IMG/VR virus record: IMGVR_UViG_3300021091_000327
Coordinates: 1-27,992 of that record
From: a virus
Strand: one strand, 5' to 3'
Length of the DNA stretch: 27,992 nucleotides
Shown here: positions 21,772 through 27,992 of the stretch, one piece after another
How the letters are laid out: each line of letters opens with the position of its first letter
How positions within the stretch are numbered: position 1 is the stretch's first letter
The notes under the pieces: model-generated
Databases searched by the model: none
What the model was told of the DNA's origin: nothing
The model's input: only the letters and a program-made list of their open reading frames with translations
Position numbers and translations under genes: made by a program

Positions 21772-22964
21772 AGTTTGCGCGGCTCCTTGCCGGTCGCGTC
21801 AGCCCAGCGTTGAATGGCGACGGCGACGTAGGCAGGAGAGATTTCGATGGCGCGACATTTGCGGCCAAGTTGTTCGCAGGCGATGATGGTGGTGCCGGAG
21901 CCCGAGAAGGGTTCGTAGACCGTCGCAGCGACCGGACAACAAAACCGAATGGCTTTTGCCACCAACTCGACAGGCTTGGTGGTTGGGTGCAAGTATCCAG
22001 CCGCAGCATCGCGCCCAATTTGCCAAACGGTTGTGGCAGTCCTGTCTTCAACACGCATTCGGTTTGCGCCATCTGTACAGCCAAACAAGATCGGTTCGTG
22101 CTGCGCCCTAAAGTCTTGCCAACCCATTGACGCTTGGTTCTTCACCCATATTACCGTTCCCAACATCCGCAACCCTGCAGACGACATAGCTGACTCAAAG
22201 GCTGGACGGATGCCCTTCTTCTGGTCGGCGTGACACACGAATACGTTACTCCCAGCTTCAAGTGGCATAACCTTGAAACATTCAGTTAGGAAATGTTGCA
22301 GTTTGGCAGGGTCAAGGTCGTCGTTTTCAATAGTCTGTTGCGACGTGCTTTTCCCTCTCCCTGAGTAGGATACTCCATACGGCGGATCCGTGAAACAGAA
22401 TGCAGCCCTCTCGCCGAACATAACTCGATCCACATCCTCCTTCTTCGTGCTATTGCCGCACAGCAACCGATGGTCGCCAAGCTCCCAAAGCTGCCCTAGT
22501 TCCACGCCCCACTTCACCCGTAGTTCCTCGGCCTTGTCGATCTGCGGTTCTGCGTCCGTGTCGGACGGTTCAGGCTCCTTCACCAGCTCTTTTAGGTCAG
22601 CCTCATCAAATCCGATGTCCACAAGTGGGAAGTCTTCGGCCTTGAGCGATGCCAACACGTTGGCCAAGTTCTCGTCCCACTCGGCTAGCTCCGCGCTGCG
22701 ATTGTCGGCGATGCCAAACGCGGTTGCCTGCGTACCGACCAGTTCGGACCGAACAACCTTGACCTCTTTCCAGCCAATCGCGCGCGCGGCAGTCAGCGTG
22801 CCATTGCCGGCAAGCACAACGTTTTGCGCGTTAACAACAATTGGTTTCTGTTGACCGAACCGACGCAGGCTTGCGCCAATTGCGTCCAAGTTGCGCTGGC
22901 TGTGCTTTCGCAAATTGGCCGGGTCCAAAGAGAGTGAATCGATTGCAACTGTTTCAAGTTTCAT
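21768..22964 (-). CDS. ParB-domain / DNA (N6-adenine or N4-cytosine) methyltransferase fusion
   Basis: This is a 398-residue protein from ATG 22964. Residues 1 to about 100 are a ParB/Spo0J-type nuclease-like domain: SLRRFGQQKPIVVN, the box LAGNGTLTAARAIG at 51-64 and IADNRSAELAEW at 85-96. Residues about 160-398 are an amino-methyltransferase. The catalytic motif DPPYGV at 193-198 comes before the SAM motif FSGSGTT at 353-359, the beta-class order. TKPVELVAKAIRF precedes motif I as usual. This fusion is common in phages and mobile elements. It sits immediately upstream of the terminase genes, so it may mark phage DNA before packaging or shield it from host restriction. No restriction partner is adjacent. 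Confidence 0.9.
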   Translation of the reverse strand: MKLETVAIDSLSLDPANLRKHSQRNLDAIGASLRRFGQQKPIVVNAQNVVLAGNGTLTAARAIGWKEVKVVRSELVGTQATAFGIADNRSAELAEWDENLANVLASLKAEDFPLVDIGFDEADLKELVKEPEPSDTDAEPQIDKAEELRVKWGVELGQLWELGDHRLLCGNSTKKEDVDRVMFGERAAFCFTDPPYGVSYSGRGKSTSQQTIENDDLDPAKLQHFLTECFKVMPLEAGSNVFVCHADQKKGIRPAFESAMSSAGLRMLGTVIWVKNQASMGWQDFRAQHEPILFGCTDGANRMRVEDRTATTVWQIGRDAAAGYLHPTTKPVELVAKAIRFCCPVAATVYEPFSGSGTTIIACEQLGRKCRAIEISPAYVAVAIQRWADATGKEPRKL

Positions 22965-23010
22965 GTGTCAAGTTTGCAAAAGGAACAAAAACCGTTTTTT
23001 CCCGCCAGGT

Positions 23011-23184
23011 TTAACCACCCGCGGCTTGCCGTGTTGCAAAAAAGTTTCCTTTACCCCACCCCCCTATTTGCATCTGCAATCGTTTGCAACAGTCAGCCAG
23101 TGCAACAGCAGCCCGCCTGCATCGTTTCCTTGCCCTATACGAGGCGATCAGGTCCGACCCGCTGGGCTGGTATAGGTCAGGCAT
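23011..23184 (-). CDS. Small unknown basic protein (57 residues)
   Basis: The ATG at 23184 overlaps the upstream stop by 8 bases (ATGCCTGA) and is preceded by GAGG with a six-base spacing, a convincing start. The product begins MPDLYQPSGSDLIASYRARK and continues with a basic Cys-containing helix (ALADCCKRLQMQ), then GGWGKGNFF. It fills what would otherwise be a 212-base gap in a compact operon. I recognise no family. Basic charge and paired cysteines would fit nucleic-acid or metal binding, but that is speculation. Several TTGCAA-like hexamers lie within it. Confidence 0.6.
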   Translation of the reverse strand: MPDLYQPSGSDLIASYRARKRCRRAAVALADCCKRLQMQIGGWGKGNFFATRQAAGG

Positions 23185-23632
23185 CGTTCGCCTCATTCTG
23201 ACTGTCAGAACGGCTTGCAAACCGCATCGCATCCGCCGCGCTCATCGTTTCTTCGTGATGCACGACCGTGTCGCGAAGCTCTTGCAGCATTGTCGCAAGT
23301 TGCGGGAATATGGCCTTGATCGCTTTTAAATCTTGAGCCCACTGCCAATGCAGCGCCTGCCGCGTCAGCCCACGACCCTTGACCTGCTGCTCGTAGCTGG
23401 ACACAACGGCCCGAACCTGACCACAGCCGACGTGCAGCACGGTGCGATACGCGCTAGGCGACAGGTCAGCGATAGTAGCCAGCCGGCGAACCAGTGCAGC
23501 TCCTTCCGAATGCTTGACCTCATCCAACTCAATCAACCGCTCGCAAATCTCGGACAGTAGTTTCGACGCTTCGCTGCTCGCCGCCGCAGACGGTCTGTTC
23601 ACGGGCGTGCGCCGCAGCGAGTACGTTATCAT
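23177..23632 (-). CDS. Unknown helical protein, possible DNA-binding
   Basis: This is a 151-residue protein starting at ATG 23632, one base after the upstream stop (TAACATG). It is almost wholly helical. A middle section (LVRRLATIADLSPSAYRTVL, then QVRAVVSSYEQQVKGRGLTR) has the look of a helix-turn-helix with a following linker. It is followed by a long helix (WAQDLKAIKAIFPQLATMLQ). The N-terminus is Ser/Ala-rich. No family is recognised. Its position at the end of the replication block suggests a regulatory or terminase-related DNA-binding role, which is inference only. Confidence 0.75.
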   Translation of the reverse strand: MITYSLRRTPVNRPSAAASSEASKLLSEICERLIELDEVKHSEGAALVRRLATIADLSPSAYRTVLHVGCGQVRAVVSSYEQQVKGRGLTRQALHWQWAQDLKAIKAIFPQLATMLQELRDTVVHHEETMSAADAMRFASRSDSQNEANDA

Positions 23633-23633
23633 G

Positions 23634-23882
23634 TTACAGTCCCTCCGACGGGTTCAAGATCAGCTTTTCGTCGTCCTCCGTAAGCTGAATCGCGTCCAGG
23701 CCTTCCATAGGCAACACGCCCATCTGGTCGCGTGCCTGCACCATTTGGATAATCTTGCCGAGCCGCTTGAGCCGCTCGTTGTACTCTCCCACCACCGCCT
23801 TCTTGTGCGCCTCGAGTTGCGTGATCGCGCGCAATGTGCGAGCCGTCAGTCGTAGCGCTTCCAGTTCTTTGCTGTCTGACAC
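23634..23882 (-). CDS. Unknown helical protein (82 residues, GTG start)
   Basis: I place the start at GTG 23882, not at an in-frame TTG 51 bases further upstream. AAAAAGGAG sits eight bases before the GTG. The product starts MSDSKELEALRLTARTLRAI and is a predicted helical hairpin or coiled coil (KKAVVGEYNERLKRLGKIIQ), with an acidic tail LTEDDEKLILNPSEGL. No family is recognised. It could be a small scaffold or anti-host protein. It partly overlaps the end of a candidate 56-codon gene in another frame. Confidence 0.75.
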   Translation of the reverse strand: MSDSKELEALRLTARTLRAITQLEAHKKAVVGEYNERLKRLGKIIQMVQARDQMGVLPMEGLDAIQLTEDDEKLILNPSEGL

Positions 23883-24016
23883 AGTCGTTTCTCCTTTTTG
23901 AGCTTGGAAGTTAAGCGTATGTGCTTCTGCCAAGCATGATTTGATACAAGTTTAGGTTTTCCTACCACAGATTCTGCACAACGCAACTCGTGCGCATACG
24001 CAATATAATAATACAT
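23846..24016 (-). CDS. Candidate small basic protein (56 residues)
   Basis: ATG 24016 lies six bases after the helicase-loader stop, and the junction TGAGGCAGAATG contains a GAGG ribosome site. The frame is open for 56 codons: MYYYIAYAHELRCAESVVGK, then a lysine-rich end (KLKKEKRLCQTAKNWKRYD) to TGA at 23848-23846. It overlaps the next gene by 37 bases and runs through that gene's Shine-Dalgarno site, which could couple their translation. Without it there would be a 140-base gap. The composition is unusually basic and I recognise no family, so it may be a chance frame. Confidence 0.4.
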   Translation of the reverse strand: MYYYIAYAHELRCAESVVGKPKLVSNHAWQKHIRLTSKLKKEKRLCQTAKNWKRYD

Positions 24017-24022
24017 TCTGCC

Positions 24023-24838
24023 TCAAAACATCACAGGCTCGCACGATTCAGCAATGCGCCGCCGAATGTCGACACCGAGCACCAGGTCGCCAAATCGTGC
24101 CTCAAAGTCATTGCCGCCGTAGCGCGTCGTGATGACCATTGGGCGCCGGTTAGCGTATCGCGAGTCGATCAGCTCCCAGAGCAGCGCAGCCACGCTCGCA
24201 GTCAGCTTCTCTTTGCCCAGGTCGTCGATGAGCAGAACGCGGCAATGCGTCAGGTGCTTGATCGACTTGATGTCGCGCGCGGCCTCGCTGAGTTGGCGCT
24301 GTAGCTCCACGGCAGTCAGGAACGTGCAGCCGTACTCACGCTGCTCCAGCTCCCGTGCGAGCGCCCACATTGCCGTGGTCTTACCTGCGCCAGACAGCCC
24401 AGTGATGACCAGACCCTTGCCGTTTTGAGACGGGACGTACTGCGTTACGCGGTCATAGCCTCTGCGCCGCACCGTGTCCGGTACGTCGTCGACCAGTTCC
24501 TTGTACAGCGCCGGGCAGTTCTCGTCCCACCACGGCGTGCGTGAGGTGCCGTGGTCTTCGTTCGCCGTGCGCGAATAGTGCGCGTCACGAATAGGCGTGC
24601 AGTCGTCGCAGCAGCCGTAGACAAACACGGTCTCAACGCCGAGGATCTCGAACACACCGCGCGAGATCGGCAAGCGATTGCCGCAGATCTTGCACTGGCC
24701 TTCCGCCCAGGTTGCGGATCCGTCGCCCCACTTGCGCGCAAGACGGCGCTCCATATCGCTGCGAAACTCCGGCTTCGGCTCAATGCTGATGCCTACAGCT
24801 TCGTACACGGCCAGCGCCTCGTAGTCGGTGTGGCTCAT
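24023..24838 (-). CDS. Helicase loader / replication ATPase, DnaC-like
   Basis: This is a 271-residue AAA+ protein starting at ATG 24838, directly after the previous stop (TGAATG). An N-terminal zinc-finger-like region has CKIC at 49-52 and CCDDC at 76-80. The ATPase core has Walker A GLSGAGKTT at 147-155 and Walker B VLLIDDLGKEK at 201-211. Sensor I is VITTRYGG near 235, and a terminal arginine cluster RRRI lies at 259-262. This set, especially DDLGKEK, identifies DnaC/DnaI-type loaders that place the replicative helicase at the origin. The upstream gene encodes a primosomal-type protein, so the two probably act together and recruit the host DnaB. Confidence 0.85.
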   Translation of the reverse strand: MSHTDYEALAVYEAVGISIEPKPEFRSDMERRLARKWGDGSATWAEGQCKICGNRLPISRGVFEILGVETVFVYGCCDDCTPIRDAHYSRTANEDHGTSRTPWWDENCPALYKELVDDVPDTVRRRGYDRVTQYVPSQNGKGLVITGLSGAGKTTAMWALARELEQREYGCTFLTAVELQRQLSEAARDIKSIKHLTHCRVLLIDDLGKEKLTASVAALLWELIDSRYANRRPMVITTRYGGNDFEARFGDLVLGVDIRRRIAESCEPVMF

Positions 24839-25642
24839 TCAAAAGCCTCCGTTTTCCCAAGCAAACTGGCCGCCAGCGGCAGCGCGTTCGCGCGCCACTT
24901 GGTCGCCGCCAGTCGTTGCCCTTGGCTTTGCAGCAGCGCAGACCGCCCAATGCTTCGACAAGGCAGTCGGCGTCAGTGCAGCGCCGTCAAAGTGCGTGCG
25001 GTAATTTACAGCGCGACGTCGGACCTCGTCAGGCGTCACGTCAGGACTGACAACGACAATCTCGGCGCGTGCTGCAATGGCCGGTCCCCACTGCGTGACC
25101 TCCTCCGGCTTGCCGCCTCCGACCGTTGCCAGTGCGTCAAGCAACTCATTGCGTGCGCGCGGCGCGCCGACAGGCGCAATGGATTGATTATCCTTCCTAT
25201 TCCTTTTCTCTTCCTTTTCTTTTCTTTTCTTTTCGTTGCGGCTGTCCTCCAAGGAGTCCTTGCAGGAGTCCTTCGCGTTATCGTCAACCATAGCTTGCGG
25301 CTGGCGTGTAAGTCTCGCCTTAGCAGACGTTAGACCACCTTTGCGTCCGCCTTCACGTTTAGCTGTCAGGACTGCCTCAGCAGACGTTGGATAGGACCAC
25401 ACGACCAAGTCATCGCCTCGCCAAGCCAAGAGCGGTGAAGCATCGTTGACCTCGGCCAGCGTCACACCGCAGAGCTGCTGCCATTGCCGGTCCTTCCAGA
25501 CCTTCGCGCCAGCAAGCGTGCCGCCGTTTTCTTGGTCTGCGCAGTAGGCCAGTACGCAAAACCACGTTGCGCGTGCGACTGGATCGCAGCCGAGAAACTC
25601 AGGTGCGCGGATGTTAGGTATGTAAATGTTAAGCCAATTCAT
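24839..25642 (-). CDS. Replication initiation / primosomal-type protein
   Basis: This is a 267-residue protein. ATG 25642 (MNWLNIYIPNIRAPEFLGCD) overlaps the upstream gene by 14 bases. The N-terminal 110 residues look like the winged-helix part of phage replication organisers (VARATWFCVLAYCADQENGG; WKDRQWQQLCGVTLAEVND), with the common GGRKGGLTSAKARL link after it. A highly charged low-complexity linker follows (NEKKRKEKEEKRNRKDNQ), encoded by a pyrimidine-rich tract at about 25195-25240 on the plus strand. The C-terminal part is helical (SPDVTPDEVRRRAVNYRTHF). This layout of DNA-binding head, flexible linker and C-terminal domain, placed before a DnaC-like gene, is typical of DnaD/O-type initiators. 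The replication origin may lie in or near this gene. Confidence 0.75.
   Translation of the reverse strand: MNWLNIYIPNIRAPEFLGCDPVARATWFCVLAYCADQENGGTLAGAKVWKDRQWQQLCGVTLAEVNDASPLLAWRGDDLVVWSYPTSAEAVLTAKREGGRKGGLTSAKARLTRQPQAMVDDNAKDSCKDSLEDSRNEKKRKEKEEKRNRKDNQSIAPVGAPRARNELLDALATVGGGKPEEVTQWGPAIAARAEIVVVSPDVTPDEVRRRAVNYRTHFDGAALTPTALSKHWAVCAAAKPRATTGGDQVARERAAAGGQFAWENGGF
25195..25240. repeat. Pyrimidine-rich (purine on coding strand) low-complexity tract
   Basis: The plus strand has an almost pure C/T run with repeated ttttct units (for example cttttcttttcttttcttttc). On the coding strand it is a purine run coding for the Lys/Glu/Arg linker of the replication protein. Such mirror-symmetric homopurine tracts can melt or form triplex, and lambda-type phages often keep their origin inside the initiator gene. 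No iteron pattern is visible beside it. Confidence 0.6.
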
Positions 25643-26153
25643 TTTTGTTTCGAGCCTCCATCTCTTTAAAACCGTAAGGAACCACTTCTTCAAACTGGTC
25701 CAGCGGGATCATGATGCATGGCTCATAGTTTGACGGACTATCTGTGCCGCGAGGTTTGCAACGGATCATCCGAACATTGACGTGATGCGCATCGAGCTTG
25801 CGAACGTCGACCCACCCGGTCCAGTCGGACCATTGCGAGACGTATATCGGAGGCACTGCCATTCCTTGACCAGCCAACAGCAGCGCGAGCCATTTGCGCA
25901 GATTGAGGATGGCTGTTGGATACTTTGTGCTAGGGCCTCTGTGGATTTTTAACTCTCCAACTCCAACAACTCGATCGTGCCGCAAAAAGACCCAATCGAC
26001 GGGTGACATATCCGCGATTGCATGAGTTACGCAGTTAAACTTTTCGGACACCAGCTTCGCCACAGCTTTTTCATTTTCTGTGTCCTCCTTCGTCTTGAAA
26101 ATCAGACTCCCGTCGATGTGCGTTGCAGGCCCGCGATCTTGCCAGTTGTTCAT
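25629..26153 (-). CDS. PD-(D/E)XK nuclease-like protein
   Basis: This is a 174-residue protein starting at ATG 26153 in an ATGA overlap. The segment SPVDWVFLRHDRVVGVGELK holds Asp53, then Glu67-x-Lys69 thirteen residues later, after a helix with Glu28. This is the beta-hairpin D...ExK signature of the restriction-endonuclease-like fold. The rest (PTAILNLRKWLALLLAGQG; PPIYVSQWSDWTGWVDVRK) fits the later strand and helix of that fold. Possible roles are a recombination nuclease or a VRR-type resolvase partner. The family call rests on this single motif, so it is tentative. Confidence 0.6.
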   Translation of the reverse strand: MNNWQDRGPATHIDGSLIFKTKEDTENEKAVAKLVSEKFNCVTHAIADMSPVDWVFLRHDRVVGVGELKIHRGPSTKYPTAILNLRKWLALLLAGQGMAVPPIYVSQWSDWTGWVDVRKLDAHHVNVRMIRCKPRGTDSPSNYEPCIMIPLDQFEEVVPYGFKEMEARNKNELA

Positions 26154-26413
26154 GCTCCCTCCCTTCGCAGCCTATAAAACGAATGCACCTTGCGAGCGCG
26201 CCGAACGCTCGTCTGCTCGATGTCGTACCCGCGCTTGCGCAGATCAGCAACGCGAGAATGAACAGCGTACCCGCCGCAGGCCGCCACGAGATCGGGCATG
26301 TTAACCCAGCCATCGCGGAGCTGGTCTGCGGTGGTTAAGTTGCGCAGGCGCAAGAGCACCAGTTCGCACTGGGTCAGACCCGCGCCGCACGCGGTAAAGG
26401 TAAATTGGTTCAT
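26150..26413 (-). CDS. Small winged-helix DNA-binding protein (HTH_39-like)
   Basis: This is an 87-residue protein. ATG 26413 (MNQFTFTACGAGLTQCELVL) makes an ATGA overlap with the methyltransferase-like gene. The body WVNMPDLVAACGGYAVHSRV then ADLRKRGYDIEQ is the helix-turn-helix and wing of the small phage HTH_39 family, where (S/A)R(V/I)(A/S)DLR..G..I is conserved. It ends in a basic strand (RRARKVHSFYRLRREGA). It may regulate this replication operon or assist recombination. No operator was found. Confidence 0.75.
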   Translation of the reverse strand: MNQFTFTACGAGLTQCELVLLRLRNLTTADQLRDGWVNMPDLVAACGGYAVHSRVADLRKRGYDIEQTSVRRARKVHSFYRLRREGA

Positions 26414-26967
26414 GACAGTGCTCCCCACTGATCCGCCATAGCGTCGGCTATTCCTTGATATGTGAGCGAACGAAGTTTCCACCGATCAGGGCCAGGCGGC
26501 ATGAGATGCACGGCAGGATGTCGGCCATCAACGACCTTGGTCGGCCTCAGCGGCGACAGGTTCTTCAGCCATAAGCACGTCGCCTTCGTCTCACCATGGC
26601 CGAACTGCCAAGGTTGGATCACCTGATCCGGTTTGCGAATCTGCGATGAGATGACTGAAACTGGATTCTCCAGAGCGATGTGATTAATTGGTGCGGCCAA
26701 AAGTAGGCGCACGAAATCAAGCGCCTCGGCCTGCTCCACCTGTTTAGCCCTGAACCATCGAGCACCGCTCACGGCTAGATGTGTGCATGGTGGATGCGCG
26801 ATCATCAAATCCCAGTTAAGTCCGAGCACGTAGCGAACATCGCATTGGTGGTGTTGCCCAACACTGTCGGTCGGCAGGAGGTCGCAGGACCAAGCATCCC
26901 AGCCACGCGCAGCGAAGGCATCGCGGACGCGGCCAGAATACTCACAGGCTACAAGGACTCGTTTCAT
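26410..26967 (-). CDS. DNA cytosine methyltransferase-like protein, reduced
   Basis: This is a 185-residue protein. I chose ATG 26967 (MKRVLVACEYSGRVRDAFAA); ATG 26976 is a close alternative. It carries the start of a Rossmann fold (VLVACEYSG), the acidic residue after strand 2 (WSCDLLP), AHPPCTHLAVSG at 57-68 with the Pro-Cys of C5-methyltransferase motif IV, and ALENPVSV at 98-105 (ENP, motif VI). It lacks the long target-recognition domain of true C5 enzymes (normally over 300 residues). Such short versions are widespread in phages and their activity is doubtful or unknown. Its neighbours are a small basic protein and an HTH protein. Confidence 0.75.
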   Translation of the reverse strand: MKRVLVACEYSGRVRDAFAARGWDAWSCDLLPTDSVGQHHQCDVRYVLGLNWDLMIAHPPCTHLAVSGARWFRAKQVEQAEALDFVRLLLAAPINHIALENPVSVISSQIRKPDQVIQPWQFGHGETKATCLWLKNLSPLRPTKVVDGRHPAVHLMPPGPDRWKLRSLTYQGIADAMADQWGALS

Positions 26968-26992
26968 GGGATTCATATAAGTAGAAGCAAGC

Positions 26993-27220
26993 TCATAACC
27001 GGCCCTCCTTGCGTGCGGCGCGGAAAGCTGCGAATCGCTTACGCAGCGACTCATTCTTTTTAAGCTGCCCACCGTTAGGCTTGCCGTTTTTTTTGCGCCG
27101 CCGCCAACAGAGAGCGTTTTGAACATCACGCGACTCGTCCGGAAACTGCGAATTGAGATCGCGTTGACCTTCGACGTATGCAGCGAGCGCATCGGCGGTA
27201 AGCTTAGAAAATGATTTCAT
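26993..27220 (-). CDS. Unknown basic protein (75 residues)
   Basis: ATG 27220 (MKSFSKLTADALAAYVEGQR) overlaps the preceding small gene in an ATGA junction and has AGGAG about 13 bases upstream. The sequence is basic and helical, with LCWRRRKKNGKPNGGQLKKN and a terminal LRKRFAAFRAARKEGRL. No family is recognised. High positive charge fits nucleic-acid binding near the recombination genes. Confidence 0.7.
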   Translation of the reverse strand: MKSFSKLTADALAAYVEGQRDLNSQFPDESRDVQNALCWRRRKKNGKPNGGQLKKNESLRKRFAAFRAARKEGRL

Positions 27221-27366
27221 GACTTGGTCTTTTTCTCCTGCACCGCCGCCTGAGCAGCCTCGATCTGTTGCACGCTGCACTGTTCTTCCAGCGCGATTAT
27301 GTATTCAGTTAGCTGCGCAATTAGTTTCCGGTAATGACTCGGAAAGTCGTTAATCGGCTCAATCAC
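27217..27366 (-). CDS. Small acidic helical protein (49 residues, GTG start)
   Basis: This short gene starts at GTG 27366, with AAGGAGG placed six bases upstream, the best ribosome site in the window. The GTGA junction overlaps the resolvase stop by four bases, and its own stop overlaps the next ATG. The product begins MIEPINDFPSHYRKLIAQLT and continues as one long helix (EYIIALEEQCSVQQIEAAQA) ending in KKTKS. Such small coiled-coil proteins are frequent in phage replication operons. Function unknown. Confidence 0.75.
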   Translation of the reverse strand: MIEPINDFPSHYRKLIAQLTEYIIALEEQCSVQQIEAAQAAVQEKKTKS

Positions 27367-27824
27367 AGCGCACCTCCTTGCCTCTGTGCATAATCCAGCA
27401 GCAACAGCGCATCACAGTTGTCAAGCGTCACGCGCAGACCAGACGCAGCGAAGCGCCGCGCAGCCTCGTCCCGCAGCGCACGCTTCCGCTCCGGTCCCCT
27501 CAGCGACGATCCAGCCAGACCTCGTTGCCACGTCTGCGGCCTAACCAGCAAAGTGCGCACCTCAAGCGCTGCGAGCAGCCCAAGCCAAAAGCCAAAGTTC
27601 TGGCCGAACTTAAACATCGCAGAGCCAGGCTGCGGCTTGCCGATGAAGCCGCCGACCTGCTCGACGTAGGCGACAGCACGTTCAGCGCCGGCGATCGCGT
27701 CACGCAGCGCGTCGAGTGGCGGCGTGGTCCTGGTGAGATGTACAACGACCGCAGGCCTTCCAGCAGGCTGAAACGCAAGCGCGCCGTTAGCGCCAGGATC
27801 AATTGCAATGTAGCGCGTGCTCAT
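27363..27824 (-). CDS. RuvC-like Holliday junction resolvase
   Basis: This is a 153-residue protein starting at ATG 27824, in a TGATG overlap with the upstream gene. It has the RNase H-fold motifs of the RuvC family. YIAIDPGANGALAF near the N-terminus supplies Asp9. AVAYVEQVGG supplies Glu55. LDNCDALLLLDYA near the C-terminus supplies the acidic pair at about 135 and 138. Between them lies a Gly/Phe-rich segment (MFKFGQNFGFWLGLLAALEV), as in phage and bacterial RuvC. It should resolve branched DNA formed in replication or recombination before packaging. Confidence 0.85.
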   Translation of the reverse strand: MSTRYIAIDPGANGALAFQPAGRPAVVVHLTRTTPPLDALRDAIAGAERAVAYVEQVGGFIGKPQPGSAMFKFGQNFGFWLGLLAALEVRTLLVRPQTWQRGLAGSSLRGPERKRALRDEAARRFAASGLRVTLDNCDALLLLDYAQRQGGAL

Positions 27825-27992
27825 CAAAACGGCACTCCCTCCGTGTCATCAAGCCGATCGACCTGAGCGAACTTTAGCTGCGGAGCTTGCGGCGTATAGG
27901 ACGCACCGGGAGCCGCGTCTTTGCGCTCGGCTCTGCCGCGAATGTACTTGCTGCCGGCGTTCTGGCCGTTCTTTACCTCAGAAATCCAGCCG
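27824..27992 (-). CDS. C-terminal fragment of a possible single-strand DNA-binding protein
   Basis: The frame is open from the right window edge to TGA at 27826-27824. The visible 56 codons begin GWISEVKNGQNAGSKYIRGR and end in an acidic tail, LDDTEGVPF. A disordered Pro/Ala/Gln stretch (APGASYTPQAPQL) followed by an acidic tip ending in hydrophobic residues (V-P-F) recalls SSB proteins (DDDIPF). That end recruits partner enzymes. Its position next to a RuvC-like gene fits. The start lies outside the window, so the assignment is tentative. Confidence 0.5.
   Translation of the reverse strand, partial: GWISEVKNGQNAGSKYIRGRAERKDAAPGASYTPQAPQLKFAQVDRLDDTEGVPF

Noticed and set aside
22965-23010. 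TTGACA directly before the ParB-methyltransferase ATG as a -35 box
   Set aside because: No -10 sequence lies at 16-18 bases; the spacing would place it inside the gene and the match is poor.
23051-23064. G-rich tract (GGGGGGTGGGG on the minus strand) as a G-quadruplex
   Set aside because: Only two long G runs are present and they code for Gly-Gly-Trp-Gly; four runs would be needed.
22891-23175. Plus-strand frame of 94 codons across the ParB-methyltransferase upstream region
   Set aside because: It has low-complexity Cys/Ser/Pro composition, opposes two supported minus-strand starts and has no convincing ribosome site.

Overview
This window is an internal piece of a tailed double-stranded DNA phage genome (siphovirus type, lambda-like head and tail genes), not ordinary bacterial chromosome. 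Every gene I accept reads on the minus strand, so transcription runs from 27992 towards 1. Genes are packed with 1-14 base overlaps (many ATGA or TAATG junctions), with no rRNA, tRNA, CRISPR or insertion sequence. I see no integrase, repressor or endolysin, so lifestyle is undecided. The fibre and RCC1-propeller proteins resemble those of uncultured aquatic phages (a recalled resemblance, not searched). The host cannot be named. Several genes have clear Shine-Dalgarno sites, so the host probably uses them.

In transcription order, the first block (27992-22965) is DNA metabolism: the tail end of an SSB-like protein, a RuvC-like resolvase, small unknown proteins, a C5-methyltransferase-like protein, a winged-helix protein, a PD-(D/E)XK-like protein, a primosomal-type replication protein, a DnaC-like helicase loader and several small genes. 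Two or three of the small genes are very short or start with GTG. The second block begins with a ParB-DNA methyltransferase fusion.

The morphogenesis block follows the phage lambda order closely: Nu1-like TerS, gpA-like TerL, gpW-like joining protein, gpB-like portal, protease/scaffold, decoration protein, major capsid protein, then FII-, Z-, U- and V-like genes, the G/GT tail chaperone pair and a tape measure cut by the left edge. The G/GT pair has a textbook A AAA AAC slippery site. A strong intrinsic terminator follows the major capsid gene.

Two insertions break this lambda order. The first, between portal and protease (9873-16808), holds a large repetitive tail fibre, a seven-repeat RCC1 beta-propeller, a sulfotransferase-glycosyltransferase fusion, a tail/fibre assembly chaperone-like protein and two small membrane proteins (holin candidates). 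The second, between capsid and FII (3782-7489), holds a double glycosyltransferase with a TPR-like middle, a SAM methyltransferase, a GT2 glycosyltransferase and a GT9-like protein. Together they look like a phage-encoded pathway that builds and sulfates or methylates a glycan, either on the virion or on the infected cell. That is the most interesting feature of the window.
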